Of a DNA stretch of 64,000 bases, positions 16,637 to 25,527 are shown one piece after another (the stretch's first letter is position 1; each line of letters opens with the position of its first letter). Under the pieces are notes generated by a model. That model was given only the letters and a program-made list of their open reading frames with translations, searched no databases and was not told the origin of the DNA. Source of the stretch: Psychrobacter sp. JCM 18900 (lineage in GTDB: Bacteria; Pseudomonadota; Gammaproteobacteria; Pseudomonadales; Moraxellaceae); NCBI RefSeq assembly GCF_904846625.1, contig NZ_CAJHBL010000002.1, positions 496,001 through 560,000 of the forward strand, written 5' to 3'. A program made the position numbers and the translations under genes.

Positions 16637-17581
16637 ATGGGTACAAAGGATATAAGTACAATGAATAATGACCCTAGCAAACCAAATATTGCCTTTATTG
16701 GGCTTGGTAATATGGGTGCGCCAATGGCAGAGAACTTATTAAAGGCAGGTTACACGCTATCTGTCTTTGATTTGTCTGAGGTTGCAACCCAGCGCCTAGC
16801 ACAAGCAGGGGCTAGTGTCGCAAAAAGTCCTAAAGATGCTGCAAGTAATGCTCAAGTTGTGATTAGTATGTTGCCTGCAGGTCAGCATGTACATTCGGTG
16901 TACTTGGGTGATAGTGGCTCTAATGGTCTGTTAGCAGAGTTACCAAAAGGCACGCTTGTGATTGACAGTAGTACGATTGCGGCAGCCGATGCAAGGACAG
17001 TAGCAGAGGCGGCAGATAAGCTTGGTATAGACTTCTTGGATGCACCAGTCTCTGGCGGTACAGGTGGGGCAGTTGCTGGTAGTTTGACCTTTATCATCGG
17101 TGGCGATGCTGCTGCTTTTGCTAAGGCTGAGCCAATACTTGCTGTGATGGGGAAAAATATCTTTCATGCTGGCGAGCACGGCGCAGGACAAGTCGCAAAA
17201 ATCTGCAACAATATGCTGCTAGGTATTCTGATGGCAGGAACGGCAGAAGCAATTAATCTAGGCGTCAAGAATGGTTTAGACCCCAAGGTACTATCAGACA
17301 TTATGCTACAGAGCTCAGGGCGTAACTGGACACTAGAAGTTTATAATCCTTATCCAAAAGTCATGGAAAATGTGCCTTCTAGTAATGGCTATCAAGGCGG
17401 CTTTATGAGCAAATTGATGCAAAAAGATCTGAACCTTGCGATGCAGACAGCTCAAGACACTGAAGTAGACACGCCAATGGGTGCCAAAGCAACAGAGCTA
17501 TACGCATCACATGCTGTAGAGAATGGTGATAAAGACTTTTCTAGTATTATCGGACGTCATGATGTCTCATTATTGTCTTAA
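16637..17581 (+). CDS. mmsB: 3-Hydroxyisobutyrate dehydrogenase
   Basis: A 314-residue NAD-dependent beta-hydroxyacid dehydrogenase. The Rossmann motif GLGNMGAPMAENL is near residue 22, the substrate-binding DAPVSGGTGGAVAGSL lies mid-protein, and the catalytic lysine is in GQVAKICNNMLLG. It oxidises 3-hydroxyisobutyrate to methylmalonate semialdehyde, the MmsA substrate. The ATG at 16637 has AAGGAG seven bases upstream; a second in-frame ATG at 16661 also has AAAGGA nine bases ahead, so the first eight residues may be optional. It lies 107 bases after the hydrolase gene and ends before a bidirectional terminator. Confidence 0.93.
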   Translation: MGTKDISTMNNDPSKPNIAFIGLGNMGAPMAENLLKAGYTLSVFDLSEVATQRLAQAGASVAKSPKDAASNAQVVISMLPAGQHVHSVYLGDSGSNGLLAELPKGTLVIDSSTIAAADARTVAEAADKLGIDFLDAPVSGGTGGAVAGSLTFIIGGDAAAFAKAEPILAVMGKNIFHAGEHGAGQVAKICNNMLLGILMAGTAEAINLGVKNGLDPKVLSDIMLQSSGRNWTLEVYNPYPKVMENVPSSNGYQGGFMSKLMQKDLNLAMQTAQDTEVDTPMGAKATELYASHAVENGDKDFSSIIGRHDVSLLS

Positions 17582-17653
17582 ACATACTAATATTAAGAAT
17601 TTTTCGTATCACTAGTAGGTGGCATTAATTAAGAGAATGCATTTGCTAAAAAG

Positions 17654-17692
17654 AAAAAGGTCTACGCTAAAATCATAGCGTAGACCTTTTTT
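17654..17692. terminator. Bidirectional terminator between mmsB and the IclR-type gene
   Basis: A near-perfect inverted repeat of about 16 bases (AAAAAGGTCTACGCTA/TAGCGTAGACCTTTTT) with a six-base loop and T-runs on both strands, lying between the two convergent genes. Confidence 0.9.
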
Positions 17693-17710
17693 AATGGGCA
17701 ATAGATAGTA

Positions 17711-18469
17711 TTAGCTTTGTAGATCGTAGACGAGCGTTTGAACGTCTTGCGCTGCTTTTTGTAGGCGTGGTACATGAGCTAGCAGATCGTCAAGTGATAC
17801 CCGTATGGTTGGTGCATGCAGATAGAGAGAAGCCAGATAGCGTTGCTTTTTATCCAAGATAGGTACAGCGACTGCGACCATCTCAGAGATAAACTCCTCA
17901 TTGTCGATGCCGATACCAGTATCAGCAATGCGATCAAGCTCGGCATTTAATACATCGATATCAGTAATCGTATTCTTAGTAAACTTATCTAATGGTAACC
18001 CTTGTAGTATTTTCATACGGCTAGTTGTAGATAGTTGGCTTAGATAGAGTTTGCCAGTCGCTGTACACCACATAGGTGACTTTGCCCCGACAGGAAGATA
18101 AATCTGTAGTGGCAAGGTCGTCTGAGCACGGTTGGTATAGATCATATTCATATGATAGGGAATGCCAATACCGCAAGTTTCTTTAAGCTCATCAACCAGT
18201 TTTTGCAAAATCATCTGTCGCTCGTTAAAGAACAGTCGTTGTTGCCATAGCTCAACGCTTAAATTACGTACGCGCTTACCAGGGATAATGCCGCCACCAA
18301 TATCAACAGTCAAAAAACCATCATCAACCAAGTTTTGAATCAATCTATGAATGGTTGGTTTAGGTATATCTAGCTCTTGTGAAAGCTCGAGTGGAGAAAG
18401 CGGTTTTGAAGCATAGGACACTGCTTCGATGATTTCTAGTACACGGGTAATCGACGATACTTTAGGCAT
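17711..18469 (-). CDS. IclR-family transcriptional regulator
   Basis: A 252-residue regulator with an N-terminal winged helix-turn-helix (SSITRVLEIIEAVSYASKPLSPLELSQ, then PKPTIHRLIQNLVDDGFL) and a C-terminal effector domain (SPMWCTATGKLYLSQL, GIGIDNEEFISEMVAVAVPI). IclR proteins respond to small acids and control catabolic operons. Its convergent position next to mmsB suggests it may regulate the valine or acyl-CoA genes, but the ligand and target are unknown. A small inverted repeat (CGCTTG-AGG-CAAGCG, 18598-18612) lies about 130 bases before its start. Confidence 0.88.
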   Translation of the reverse strand: MPKVSSITRVLEIIEAVSYASKPLSPLELSQELDIPKPTIHRLIQNLVDDGFLTVDIGGGIIPGKRVRNLSVELWQQRLFFNERQMILQKLVDELKETCGIGIPYHMNMIYTNRAQTTLPLQIYLPVGAKSPMWCTATGKLYLSQLSTTSRMKILQGLPLDKFTKNTITDIDVLNAELDRIADTGIGIDNEEFISEMVAVAVPILDKKQRYLASLYLHAPTIRVSLDDLLAHVPRLQKAAQDVQTLVYDLQS

Positions 18470-19062
18470 ATATATGGCTCATTAGGAGTAAAGAAATAGA
18501 CCAGGCAGCATCACAAGGTTTTCATAAATAAGACAAATAGTGACAATACTGACGTTCTATAACAAATCTATTATAACAACTAATTTAGCATAATATTCGC
18601 TTGAGGCAAGCGTTAGTCGCGTTATATGAGATCATTTATATCGTTTTATTTGTTAGCGTAGATTTTCTCATGTAAGTAACAATAGATACGTCAACTCACA
18701 AGGCACACTATTCTGTAAGGTTAAGCCATATAACTGTCATTGATTCAAAGTGCGTTCTAGACAATTATGTGGACATGTTTTGCAATACCCTTACATAAAC
18801 ATTAAGCAAGCGAAGTCTCATGTTTACGCTGTTTGGTTACTTTAAGGACGTTATGTAACATAAAGGCGAATTTTTGCAGATTGGTGTAGCAATTATTACA
18901 GTACCTATGCAATCTTTACATAATGGCAAATAAAAACAGCATCAGTAGGGGTGACTTTTTAAGTCAGAATTGTTTTAATCACCTCAACAAAATGATGGTT
19001 TAACAAAAGCACAATCATCGTTTTTTATGGGCGGGTTTATTTCACACTTTAGGAGAATAATT
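18470..19062. other. Divergent promoter region, about 590 bases
   Basis: An AT-rich gap between the IclR-type gene and the outer-membrane protein gene, with no reading frame I trust. It contains the small inverted repeats CGCTTG-AGG-CAAGCG (18598-18612) and TTATGT-A-ACATAA (18851-18863). The long leader in front of an abundant outer-membrane protein could carry regulation, but no confident promoter was assigned. Confidence 0.4.
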
Positions 19063-19935
19063 ATGAAATTGATTAAATTGACGGCAATCTCTGCTGCTGT
19101 TCTAGCATCAACTGCTGCATTAGCTGCTGATCCAGTTATCGTTGTTGATGACAATGCTGCAGTTGCATATGAAGCTGAGCCAGTCGCTGTAGCTTATCAA
19201 GCAGAACCTGCTTCTTATGCATACGATGCTAACGCTGGTGTAGTAAGCAACACTACTGGCGCTGTTGTTGGTGGCACTAAAGGCTTCTTCAATAAAGTAG
19301 TAAACCCAGCATCAGTTAGCGCTGAAGTTGGTACTCTAGGTTATGGTGCGAACATCGGTTGGTCACTTAACGAAAAAACTGAATTGCAAGCTGGTTGGGC
19401 AGGTGGCGATGTAGCTGACCTTTTCGGCGGTGATTTCGATGCAGACGACGTAAACTATGATGTAGATGCTGACTTTAGTAACCCATACCTAGGTGTACAA
19501 TTACGTCCTACTGGTAACTGGTTCACAGTTGGTGCTGGTATCATCGTTCCAGACAACGATTTTGATGTAACTGCTAACTCTGAAGGACCAAACTTCAGAA
19601 TCGACAACGTTGATTACAACGCTAGTGAAACTGGTACCCTACAAGGTACTATGGAGCATCGTAACAAACTAGCTCCTTATGCGACTGTTGGCTTCCGTCC
19701 AAACATCACAAATAACTTCGGTCTATTTGGTGAAATTGGCGCAGCTTATATGGGTAAAACAGATGCTACCGTTACTTCAAGTAATGCAGATGCAGATGTA
19801 ACAGCAACTACGGTAAATGGTACTACTACTGTTAAAGGTAGTGATGTAGCCAAAGCTGCTGAGCAAGAGCTAGAAGATAAAGACTGGTTAGAGTGGTTGC
19901 CAATCGTTAAAGTTGGTGCAACTTACCGTTTCTAA
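19063..19935 (+). CDS. Outer-membrane beta-barrel protein
   Basis: A 290-residue exported protein. The signal peptide runs to about residue 22 (AALAA then DPV), followed by an alanine/tyrosine/glutamate-rich stretch (VAYEAEPVAVAYQAEP) and then a region with alternating strand pattern ending in GATYRF, the aromatic C-terminus recognised by the BAM machinery. The low predicted number of strands suggests a small barrel rather than a trimeric porin. AGGAG precedes the ATG at 19063, so the upstream in-frame ATG at 19027 is rejected. The regular codon use suggests strong expression. The exact family is not recognised. Confidence 0.75.
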   Translation: MKLIKLTAISAAVLASTAALAADPVIVVDDNAAVAYEAEPVAVAYQAEPASYAYDANAGVVSNTTGAVVGGTKGFFNKVVNPASVSAEVGTLGYGANIGWSLNEKTELQAGWAGGDVADLFGGDFDADDVNYDVDADFSNPYLGVQLRPTGNWFTVGAGIIVPDNDFDVTANSEGPNFRIDNVDYNASETGTLQGTMEHRNKLAPYATVGFRPNITNNFGLFGEIGAAYMGKTDATVTSSNADADVTATTVNGTTTVKGSDVAKAAEQELEDKDWLEWLPIVKVGATYRF

Positions 19936-19972
19936 TCTAATCACAGTTTAAATACTGTCATTAGTAGAAAAC

Positions 19973-20004
19973 AAAAAAACGATCCTTTTTAGGGTCGTTT
20001 TTTT
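19973..20004 (+). terminator. Terminator after the outer-membrane protein gene
   Basis: The stem AACGATCC/GGGTCGTT with a short loop is followed by eight T residues, 38 bases after the stop codon. Confidence 0.85.
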
Positions 20005-20071
20005 ATGCCTAAAATAAAGTATTAAAAGGTATTCTAAAAATCAGGTTTGAACTTTACTGAAAAAACTCTGC

Positions 20072-20887
20072 TCAAAAAACGATGACAGTCTGCTGTGATT
20101 GTAACGTGGCAATATGATAAATAGATTGGTAATCTATGTTCTTAATATCAGTGATTACAGAAGAAGCGTTAATCTCTCTATTATTTTCAATCAAGCTAGG
20201 AATAAGGTGAGAGTAATCCATACCCAAACCTTGAGCTAATGTATATTGGTTCACTTTGATAAAGCTTTCTTTTATTTGCCATAACAGTTTGGCAGTGCGT
20301 TCTCTCTGATCTGTAGATAGCTCCTGTAAAATAGCCAACTCGCTCTTTGAATAGAAACGTTTGACTACATGCCATGCAATATTATTGGCCTCTATATCGA
20401 TACCAGCAGGGCGCTGACAACTAATAACGACCGCTATTTTACTGTGTAAACGCGTAAAATTTGTCTGATTCGATTCTGTAGTTTGCTTTGAGCTACCAGC
20501 TCCTGTATGGCTAAAGCATACATAATGCTGACTGTTGACGAGCCGATAGGGAAAGCTTGACTCATCCAAGGTGTCATCTATTTCTAATTTTTTGAGCAGC
20601 TTTTGCAATAGTTGCCTGACGCCTTGCCTCTGCTGCTGACGTTGTTTACGCGCTAGAGCAGGTACTGAGTGTCTAGGTGCTGCTGTCGCCACCTGATAGT
20701 ACCAATTTAGGCTATTGAACTTGATGATGTCTTTACATGGCGTATTACATGATGATAACCATAATGACTTGTTCCACAAGCTTCCAGTGATTAAATGACT
20801 CACTGACTCGCTCACTTGAGCCGTCACACACCATGTCGTGGTGTCGAGTTGAGTGTACTGTATCTGGGTAAGGTTGGAAGTCGGCAT
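20072..20887 (-). CDS. 4'-Phosphopantetheinyl transferase
   Basis: A 271-residue protein of the Sfp/EntD superfamily. It transfers phosphopantetheine from CoA to a serine on a carrier protein. The key motifs are YVCFSHTG (about residues 122-129), GIDIEAN with the two acidic metal ligands, and LLWQIKESFIKV with the W..KE..K signature. No synthase genes lie nearby, so it probably serves fatty-acid ACP or a distant siderophore or polyketide system. The N-terminal 100 residues are poorly conserved and rich in glutamine and arginine. Confidence 0.87.
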   Translation of the reverse strand: MPTSNLTQIQYTQLDTTTWCVTAQVSESVSHLITGSLWNKSLWLSSCNTPCKDIIKFNSLNWYYQVATAAPRHSVPALARKQRQQQRQGVRQLLQKLLKKLEIDDTLDESSFPYRLVNSQHYVCFSHTGAGSSKQTTESNQTNFTRLHSKIAVVISCQRPAGIDIEANNIAWHVVKRFYSKSELAILQELSTDQRERTAKLLWQIKESFIKVNQYTLAQGLGMDYSHLIPSLIENNREINASSVITDIKNIDYQSIYHIATLQSQQTVIVF

Positions 20888-21033
20888 ATATTACTAGTCA
20901 TCAAAAACGATTATTATAGAATTGAATATATAAGAATGTGTAAGTTTGAACGTAATGTATTTGAGATGTAGATAGTTATATCTCAATTGCTATATTTAAA
21001 TAGTTTATATCTAATTAACCTACTAAAAATCCA

Positions 21034-21066
21034 AAAAGCCCAGCAATATACTCTTGCTGGGCTTTT
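21034..21066. terminator. Terminator between phosphopantetheinyl transferase and pal regions
   Basis: A perfect 13-base inverted repeat (AAAAGCCCAGCAA/TTGCTGGGCTTTT) with a seven-base loop, 41 bases after the pal stop codon on the minus strand. Confidence 0.85.
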
Positions 21067-21106
21067 ATTAAATTATCGAACGCTATAAATAACGCTAAAT
21101 CACAAT

Positions 21107-21625
21107 TTAGTAAGACAGCTCAGCACGACGGTTTTGTGCATACGCGTCTTCTGTGTTGCCAGCTGCTGCAGGGCGCTCTTCGCCATAGCTAATGACACGG
21201 ATGTTGTTTGCAGTGACACCTTGAGCAGCAAGGTAGTTACGAGCAGCTTGTGCGCGTCGCTCACCTAGTGCCATGTTGTATTCACGGCTACCGCGCTCAT
21301 CAGTGTGACCTGCGATAACGACAGTCGCTGCTGGGTTTGAATTTAGCAGGCTTACGTGTTGGTTAAGGACGCTCGCTGATTGAGCAGTAATTTCGCTGCT
21401 ATCAAAGGCAAAGTAGACCACTGCTTGAATATTCTCAGCGCCTGTAATGACAGCGTTTGAGTTATCAACGATAACCGCACCATTGTAGCCAACTTGTCCA
21501 CCTGGAATACCTAGTGGGGCAACGACAACTTCTGAGGTAGAACGCTTGGTAGCACAACCGGTGGTTATTGCAACAGCGCTTGATAGCACAGCAAGAACAG
21601 CGATCTTAGAAAAACTGATTGACAT
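21107..21625 (-). CDS. pal: Peptidoglycan-associated lipoprotein Pal
   Basis: A 172-residue lipoprotein. The signal peptide ends in a lipobox with C24 (AITTGC). The C-terminal OmpA-like domain shows YFAFDSSEI and GHTDERGSREYNMALGERRAQAARNYL, which binds peptidoglycan. Pal anchors the outer membrane to the wall and works with Tol proteins during division. It is usually encoded after tolB, but here no tol gene is adjacent. It may therefore be a separately transcribed pal or a Pal-like paralogue. A sequence GAGCTC lies six to twelve bases before the start. Confidence 0.88.
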   Translation of the reverse strand: MSISFSKIAVLAVLSSAVAITTGCATKRSTSEVVVAPLGIPGGQVGYNGAVIVDNSNAVITGAENIQAVVYFAFDSSEITAQSASVLNQHVSLLNSNPAATVVIAGHTDERGSREYNMALGERRAQAARNYLAAQGVTANNIRVISYGEERPAAAGNTEDAYAQNRRAELSY

Positions 21626-21766
21626 GACGAGCTCCTAAAATTTTAATTAAATTTGTTTTTTTAAACTGCTTCCGATAAAACTTAGGCAATCTCTATCTAT
21701 AATATACTAAATGTTAATTTATGTAAGTATTTTTACTGTAAATTACGATAGATAAAATCGAGCGTA

Positions 21767-22375
21767 TTACCAGCGGTGCTTGCCCCAGTTTTCAGGGTTG
21801 GCCCAGTAGTCAGCATTGAGCCAATTTGGCAGTTGTTTGTAGTCATATAGATTAAATTGCCAAAGCGTCGCAGTAACGGTTGATGAGGTAATAGATTGAA
21901 TATCATCAATATTTAGAGATGGCTCACTCAATATATCAAATGGCGTAAAGCCATAAGGTTTCAAATCTATCGAGCTGTCCAATGCAATAAGCAAGTGCGC
22001 GGCATACAGGTCACGATAGCGCATGAGTAGCGGCACATAGTGTTGAGTCAGCTCTTCTGACAAGGTGGGTAGCCAAAAGCAAGCAAGCTCATAACGATCG
22101 GGTACGTGTTGTTTAGCAAGATCTGATAACGTTGATAATTTTTGTGCGTTCAGCCTCGCTTCAGTGTTCTCATTAGTAGATGTAGTATCGTCAAGTTGGG
22201 CTTGTAGTGCTAATAAGTCCGCATTGTTATGTGCTACCCATAATGCTTCACTATTATCTTTGCTATGTTCAGGTGATAGTTCTGTCTGAGTCGTCAGTGA
22301 GGGTAGTAGCGCGTCAACATACTCTATAAGCAAAGGTAGGGTAATGTCTGCGCGTTTCACCGTATTTTTTGTCAT
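21767..22375 (-). CDS. DUF6231-like hypothetical protein
   Basis: A 202-residue soluble protein without a signal peptide. Conserved-looking parts are LACFWLPTLSEELTQHYVPLLMRYRDLYAAHLLIAL in the middle, TATLWQFNLYDYKQLPNWLNADYWANPENWGKHRW at the end. I believe this is the DUF6231 family of gammaproteobacteria, whose function is not established. The region around residues 35-80 is variable and acidic. It stands upstream of pal on the same strand with a 141-base gap. Confidence 0.65.
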   Translation of the reverse strand: MTKNTVKRADITLPLLIEYVDALLPSLTTQTELSPEHSKDNSEALWVAHNNADLLALQAQLDDTTSTNENTEARLNAQKLSTLSDLAKQHVPDRYELACFWLPTLSEELTQHYVPLLMRYRDLYAAHLLIALDSSIDLKPYGFTPFDILSEPSLNIDDIQSITSSTVTATLWQFNLYDYKQLPNWLNADYWANPENWGKHRW

Positions 22376-22767
22376 ATAATAAGCCGTTAGTTAAATGATT
22401 GGTCATCAGTATGACTATTAAATCATTTTCAACGACATTATCCAATTGATAACGTATGTTTCATATTTAAATCATATTGAACCGACGATATCTTATTCTA
22501 CATACTTGAAATTTGGCGATTTAGGTCAATCTAGCTATAAGCTTGATGAGAAAATCAATTTAGTAATAAAAACTAGCTTAATCATTGCAAAGTTTTGTGT
22601 ATGTGCTTAGCTTATTAAGCGCTTAGCTGATTAGTTAACCTAGAGATAAAGCCTTTATTTACACTATTGCCTTTTGCAAATAGCGAAATGATACTACTCA
22701 TTATTATATTATTAACCCCTAGTAAAAATAACTTATAACCAAACCACCGATAATAATAGGACACCAT
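22376..22767. other. Spacer upstream of pepN
   Basis: A 392-base AT-rich gap between divergent genes. No gene or strong structure is seen, only repeats of AAGCTTAG-like words near 22608-22635. It presumably contains both promoters. Confidence 0.35.
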
Positions 22768-25410
22768 ATGTCTACTGTTGAAACTGATGCACAAATCATC
22801 AATCCTGAAATGCCAGATGTGCCGCCACATGCGCCAAGTAAGATTAACTTAAAAGACTATACGAAACCAAGTTTTGATGTCGAGACAGTACATTTAGATA
22901 TTAAGCTGTTCGAAGACTATGCGCAGGTAGACAGTACGCTTGAGATGGTACGTCAAACGGCAGGGGATATTGTCTTATTTGGTGAATCATTAGAGCTGCT
23001 AACGATTACGATGAATGGTAAGCCGTTGACCACTGAGGATTATCAGCAGGAAGTGGGTAAGCTGACGATTTATAATACCCCTGAGCGAGCTACTTTAGAT
23101 ATTCAGGTGCGTATCTGCCCACAGACTAATACGGCGCTTGAAGGCTTATATATGGCGGGCAGTGGCGACGACACGATGTTTGTGACGCAGTGCGAGCCAG
23201 AAGGTTTCCGTAAGATTACTTTTTATCCGGATCGCCCTGATGTGTTGGCGATATTTACCACACGACTTGAAGCAGATAAGCGCTATCCGACGTTATTGGC
23301 CAATGGTAACTTAGTCGAAGCAGGTGAAGTAGCCAATGAGCCCGACCGTCATTATGCCATCTGGCACGATCCAACCAATAAGCCAAGCTATTTATTTGCC
23401 TGTGTGGTTGCTGATTTAGATGTATTGACAGATTCTTATACGACTAGCGAAGGTCGAGAAGTGTTGCTTGAGTTGTATGCCAAGTCTGCTGATATCGATA
23501 AATGCGATGTCGGTATGCAAGCCCTAAAAGATGCTATGAAGTGGGATGAGGTCAATTACGGGCGAGCCTACGATCTAGATCGTTACATGATTGTGGCGGT
23601 CAGCCAATTCAATATGGGTGCAATGGAAAATAAGGGTTTGAATATTTTTAACACCGCTTGTGTGTTATCTAGCCCTGAAACAACCACCGATGCACGCAGT
23701 TTTAGCGTAAAAGCTATTATTGCTCATGAGTATTTTCATAACTGGACTGGCAACCGTATTACTTGCCGTGATTGGTTTCAGCTGTGCTTGAAAGAAGGCT
23801 TTACCGTTTACCGTGATCAGTCATTCTCAGCAGATCAACAGTCAAGTGCGGTACAGCGCATTGATGACGTAGCCACCCTACGTGCACATCAATTCAGCGA
23901 AGATGCAGGTCCATTAGCGCACCCAGTGCGTCCAGAAAGTTTTGTTGAGATTAATAACTTTTATACGACGACTGTCTATGAGAAAGGCGCTGAAATTGTG
24001 CGTATGATTGCCAATACGTTAGGGCCAGATGATTTCCGCAAAGGAACAGATGAGTATTTCCGTCGCTATGATGGACAAGCGGTAACAGTTGAGGACTTTT
24101 TATCAGCGCTGAGTATCACTGATGACAAAATCGAGAATTTCATTGATTGGTATCGTCAGCCTGGTACGCCAGTGGTATCAGGTTCTCAAACCTATGATAG
24201 CGCAGCACAGACGCTGACTATTACTTTGAATCAGCAAACACGCCATGTCAAAGGCTTTGATGCACCAAAACCATTGCCAATACCTGTAGCAACCGCCTTA
24301 TTTGACAAAGACTCAGGCGCTATCGTTGCTGAGCGTATGTTGTTGCTTGACGAGGCGACGCAAACCTTTGTCTTTGAAAATGTCGCAAGCGAGCCTGTTG
24401 TGTCATTACTGCGTGATTTTAGTGCACCAGTACAGCTCAGCTATGACTACCAAGATGCAGACTTAGCGTTTTTGCTTAAGCATGAAACCAATGGGTTTAA
24501 CCGCTGGCAGGTTACTCAAATGCTGGTAAATCGTATTTTGCTGCAAGGCCAAGGTACGAAGAGCAGCCCTGGTGTATACTTAGAAGCATTGGCGCAGACA
24601 TTACCTGTCTTAGCCGCTGACGATGCGATGCTAGCAGCACGATTGCTTGATATTCCATCAGCGCAAGAGTTGGCTTCTGCTATTTCTAAAGACTACGATC
24701 CAGTGTTGGTTAAAGAGCAGCGCGATGGGCTATACAAGCAAGTAGCTGATAAGTTAAAAGGCCAGTGGGCTGAGCTGTATAATAACCTGCCAATACAGTC
24801 TTATGAGGATAGCGCTGAAGCTCGAGGCATTCGTGCGCTGCGTAATGTCGTGCTTGATATGGCGTTGACTGCCAATGTAGATGATGCAGCAGACTGGGCA
24901 CAGCAGCAGTATGAGAATGCCAGCTGTATGACTGAGCGCTTTGGTGCATTGAAAGCCATGGTCAATCACCAATTGGTAGAAGCGGATGAGTACTTGGCTG
25001 ATTTTTACGAGCGTTTCCAAGCAAACGATCTGGTTATCGATTTGTGGTTTAGTATACAAGCTGCCGCTGACGATGTGACACCTGATATGGTCAAGTCACT
25101 ACTGACGCACACGGACTTTGATTGGAATACGCCTAACCGTGTCCGTTCGGTCATCAGTGCTTTTAGCTCGCAACCGACGGTACTTTGGACGGCAGAAGGT
25201 CTAGAGATGTATACAGGCGTGATTCAGAAATTAGATGATGCCAACCCTGTATTAGCATCGCGCTTACTGCAAGTACTGGCTCGCTGGAATACGTTGGCTG
25301 AGCCTCGTCGTCAAATGGCGCATGAGCAGCTGATAGATTTACAAAAGAATGTCTCATCTAAGCATGTGCTCGAAAGCTTGGAGAGTGTATTAGGTGCTGC
25401 AAATAGTTAA
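22768..25410 (+). CDS. pepN: Aminopeptidase N
   Basis: An 880-residue M1 zinc metallopeptidase, the normal length of the PepN family. The exopeptidase motif GAMEN lies about 30 residues before the zinc site H320-E-Y-F-H324, with the third ligand E343 in LKEG. The C-terminal helical domain is present. It removes N-terminal residues from peptides in the cytoplasm. AGGA lies seven bases before the ATG. It is monocistronic, ending at a strong terminator. Confidence 0.97.
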   Translation: MSTVETDAQIINPEMPDVPPHAPSKINLKDYTKPSFDVETVHLDIKLFEDYAQVDSTLEMVRQTAGDIVLFGESLELLTITMNGKPLTTEDYQQEVGKLTIYNTPERATLDIQVRICPQTNTALEGLYMAGSGDDTMFVTQCEPEGFRKITFYPDRPDVLAIFTTRLEADKRYPTLLANGNLVEAGEVANEPDRHYAIWHDPTNKPSYLFACVVADLDVLTDSYTTSEGREVLLELYAKSADIDKCDVGMQALKDAMKWDEVNYGRAYDLDRYMIVAVSQFNMGAMENKGLNIFNTACVLSSPETTTDARSFSVKAIIAHEYFHNWTGNRITCRDWFQLCLKEGFTVYRDQSFSADQQSSAVQRIDDVATLRAHQFSEDAGPLAHPVRPESFVEINNFYTTTVYEKGAEIVRMIANTLGPDDFRKGTDEYFRRYDGQAVTVEDFLSALSITDDKIENFIDWYRQPGTPVVSGSQTYDSAAQTLTITLNQQTRHVKGFDAPKPLPIPVATALFDKDSGAIVAERMLLLDEATQTFVFENVASEPVVSLLRDFSAPVQLSYDYQDADLAFLLKHETNGFNRWQVTQMLVNRILLQGQGTKSSPGVYLEALAQTLPVLAADDAMLAARLLDIPSAQELASAISKDYDPVLVKEQRDGLYKQVADKLKGQWAELYNNLPIQSYEDSAEARGIRALRNVVLDMALTANVDDAADWAQQQYENASCMTERFGALKAMVNHQLVEADEYLADFYERFQANDLVIDLWFSIQAAADDVTPDMVKSLLTHTDFDWNTPNRVRSVISAFSSQPTVLWTAEGLEMYTGVIQKLDDANPVLASRLLQVLARWNTLAEPRRQMAHEQLIDLQKNVSSKHVLESLESVLGAANS

Positions 25411-25453
25411 TTGAGAGCAGTATGAAGTGAGTTGAGACAGAGTGTTCATAAAT

Positions 25454-25492
25454 AAAAAGCCCCCTTCGTACTAATACGAAGGGGGCTTTTTA
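25454..25492. terminator. Bidirectional terminator between pepN and DAHP synthase gene
   Basis: A near-perfect inverted repeat of about 17 bases (AAAAAGCCCCCTTCGTA/TACGAAGGGGGCTTTTT) with a four-base loop; T-runs on both sides serve both convergent genes. Confidence 0.93.
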
Positions 25493-25527
25493 TTTTTTGC
25501 TCGACGATAAATTATCGTGAATAGCTA

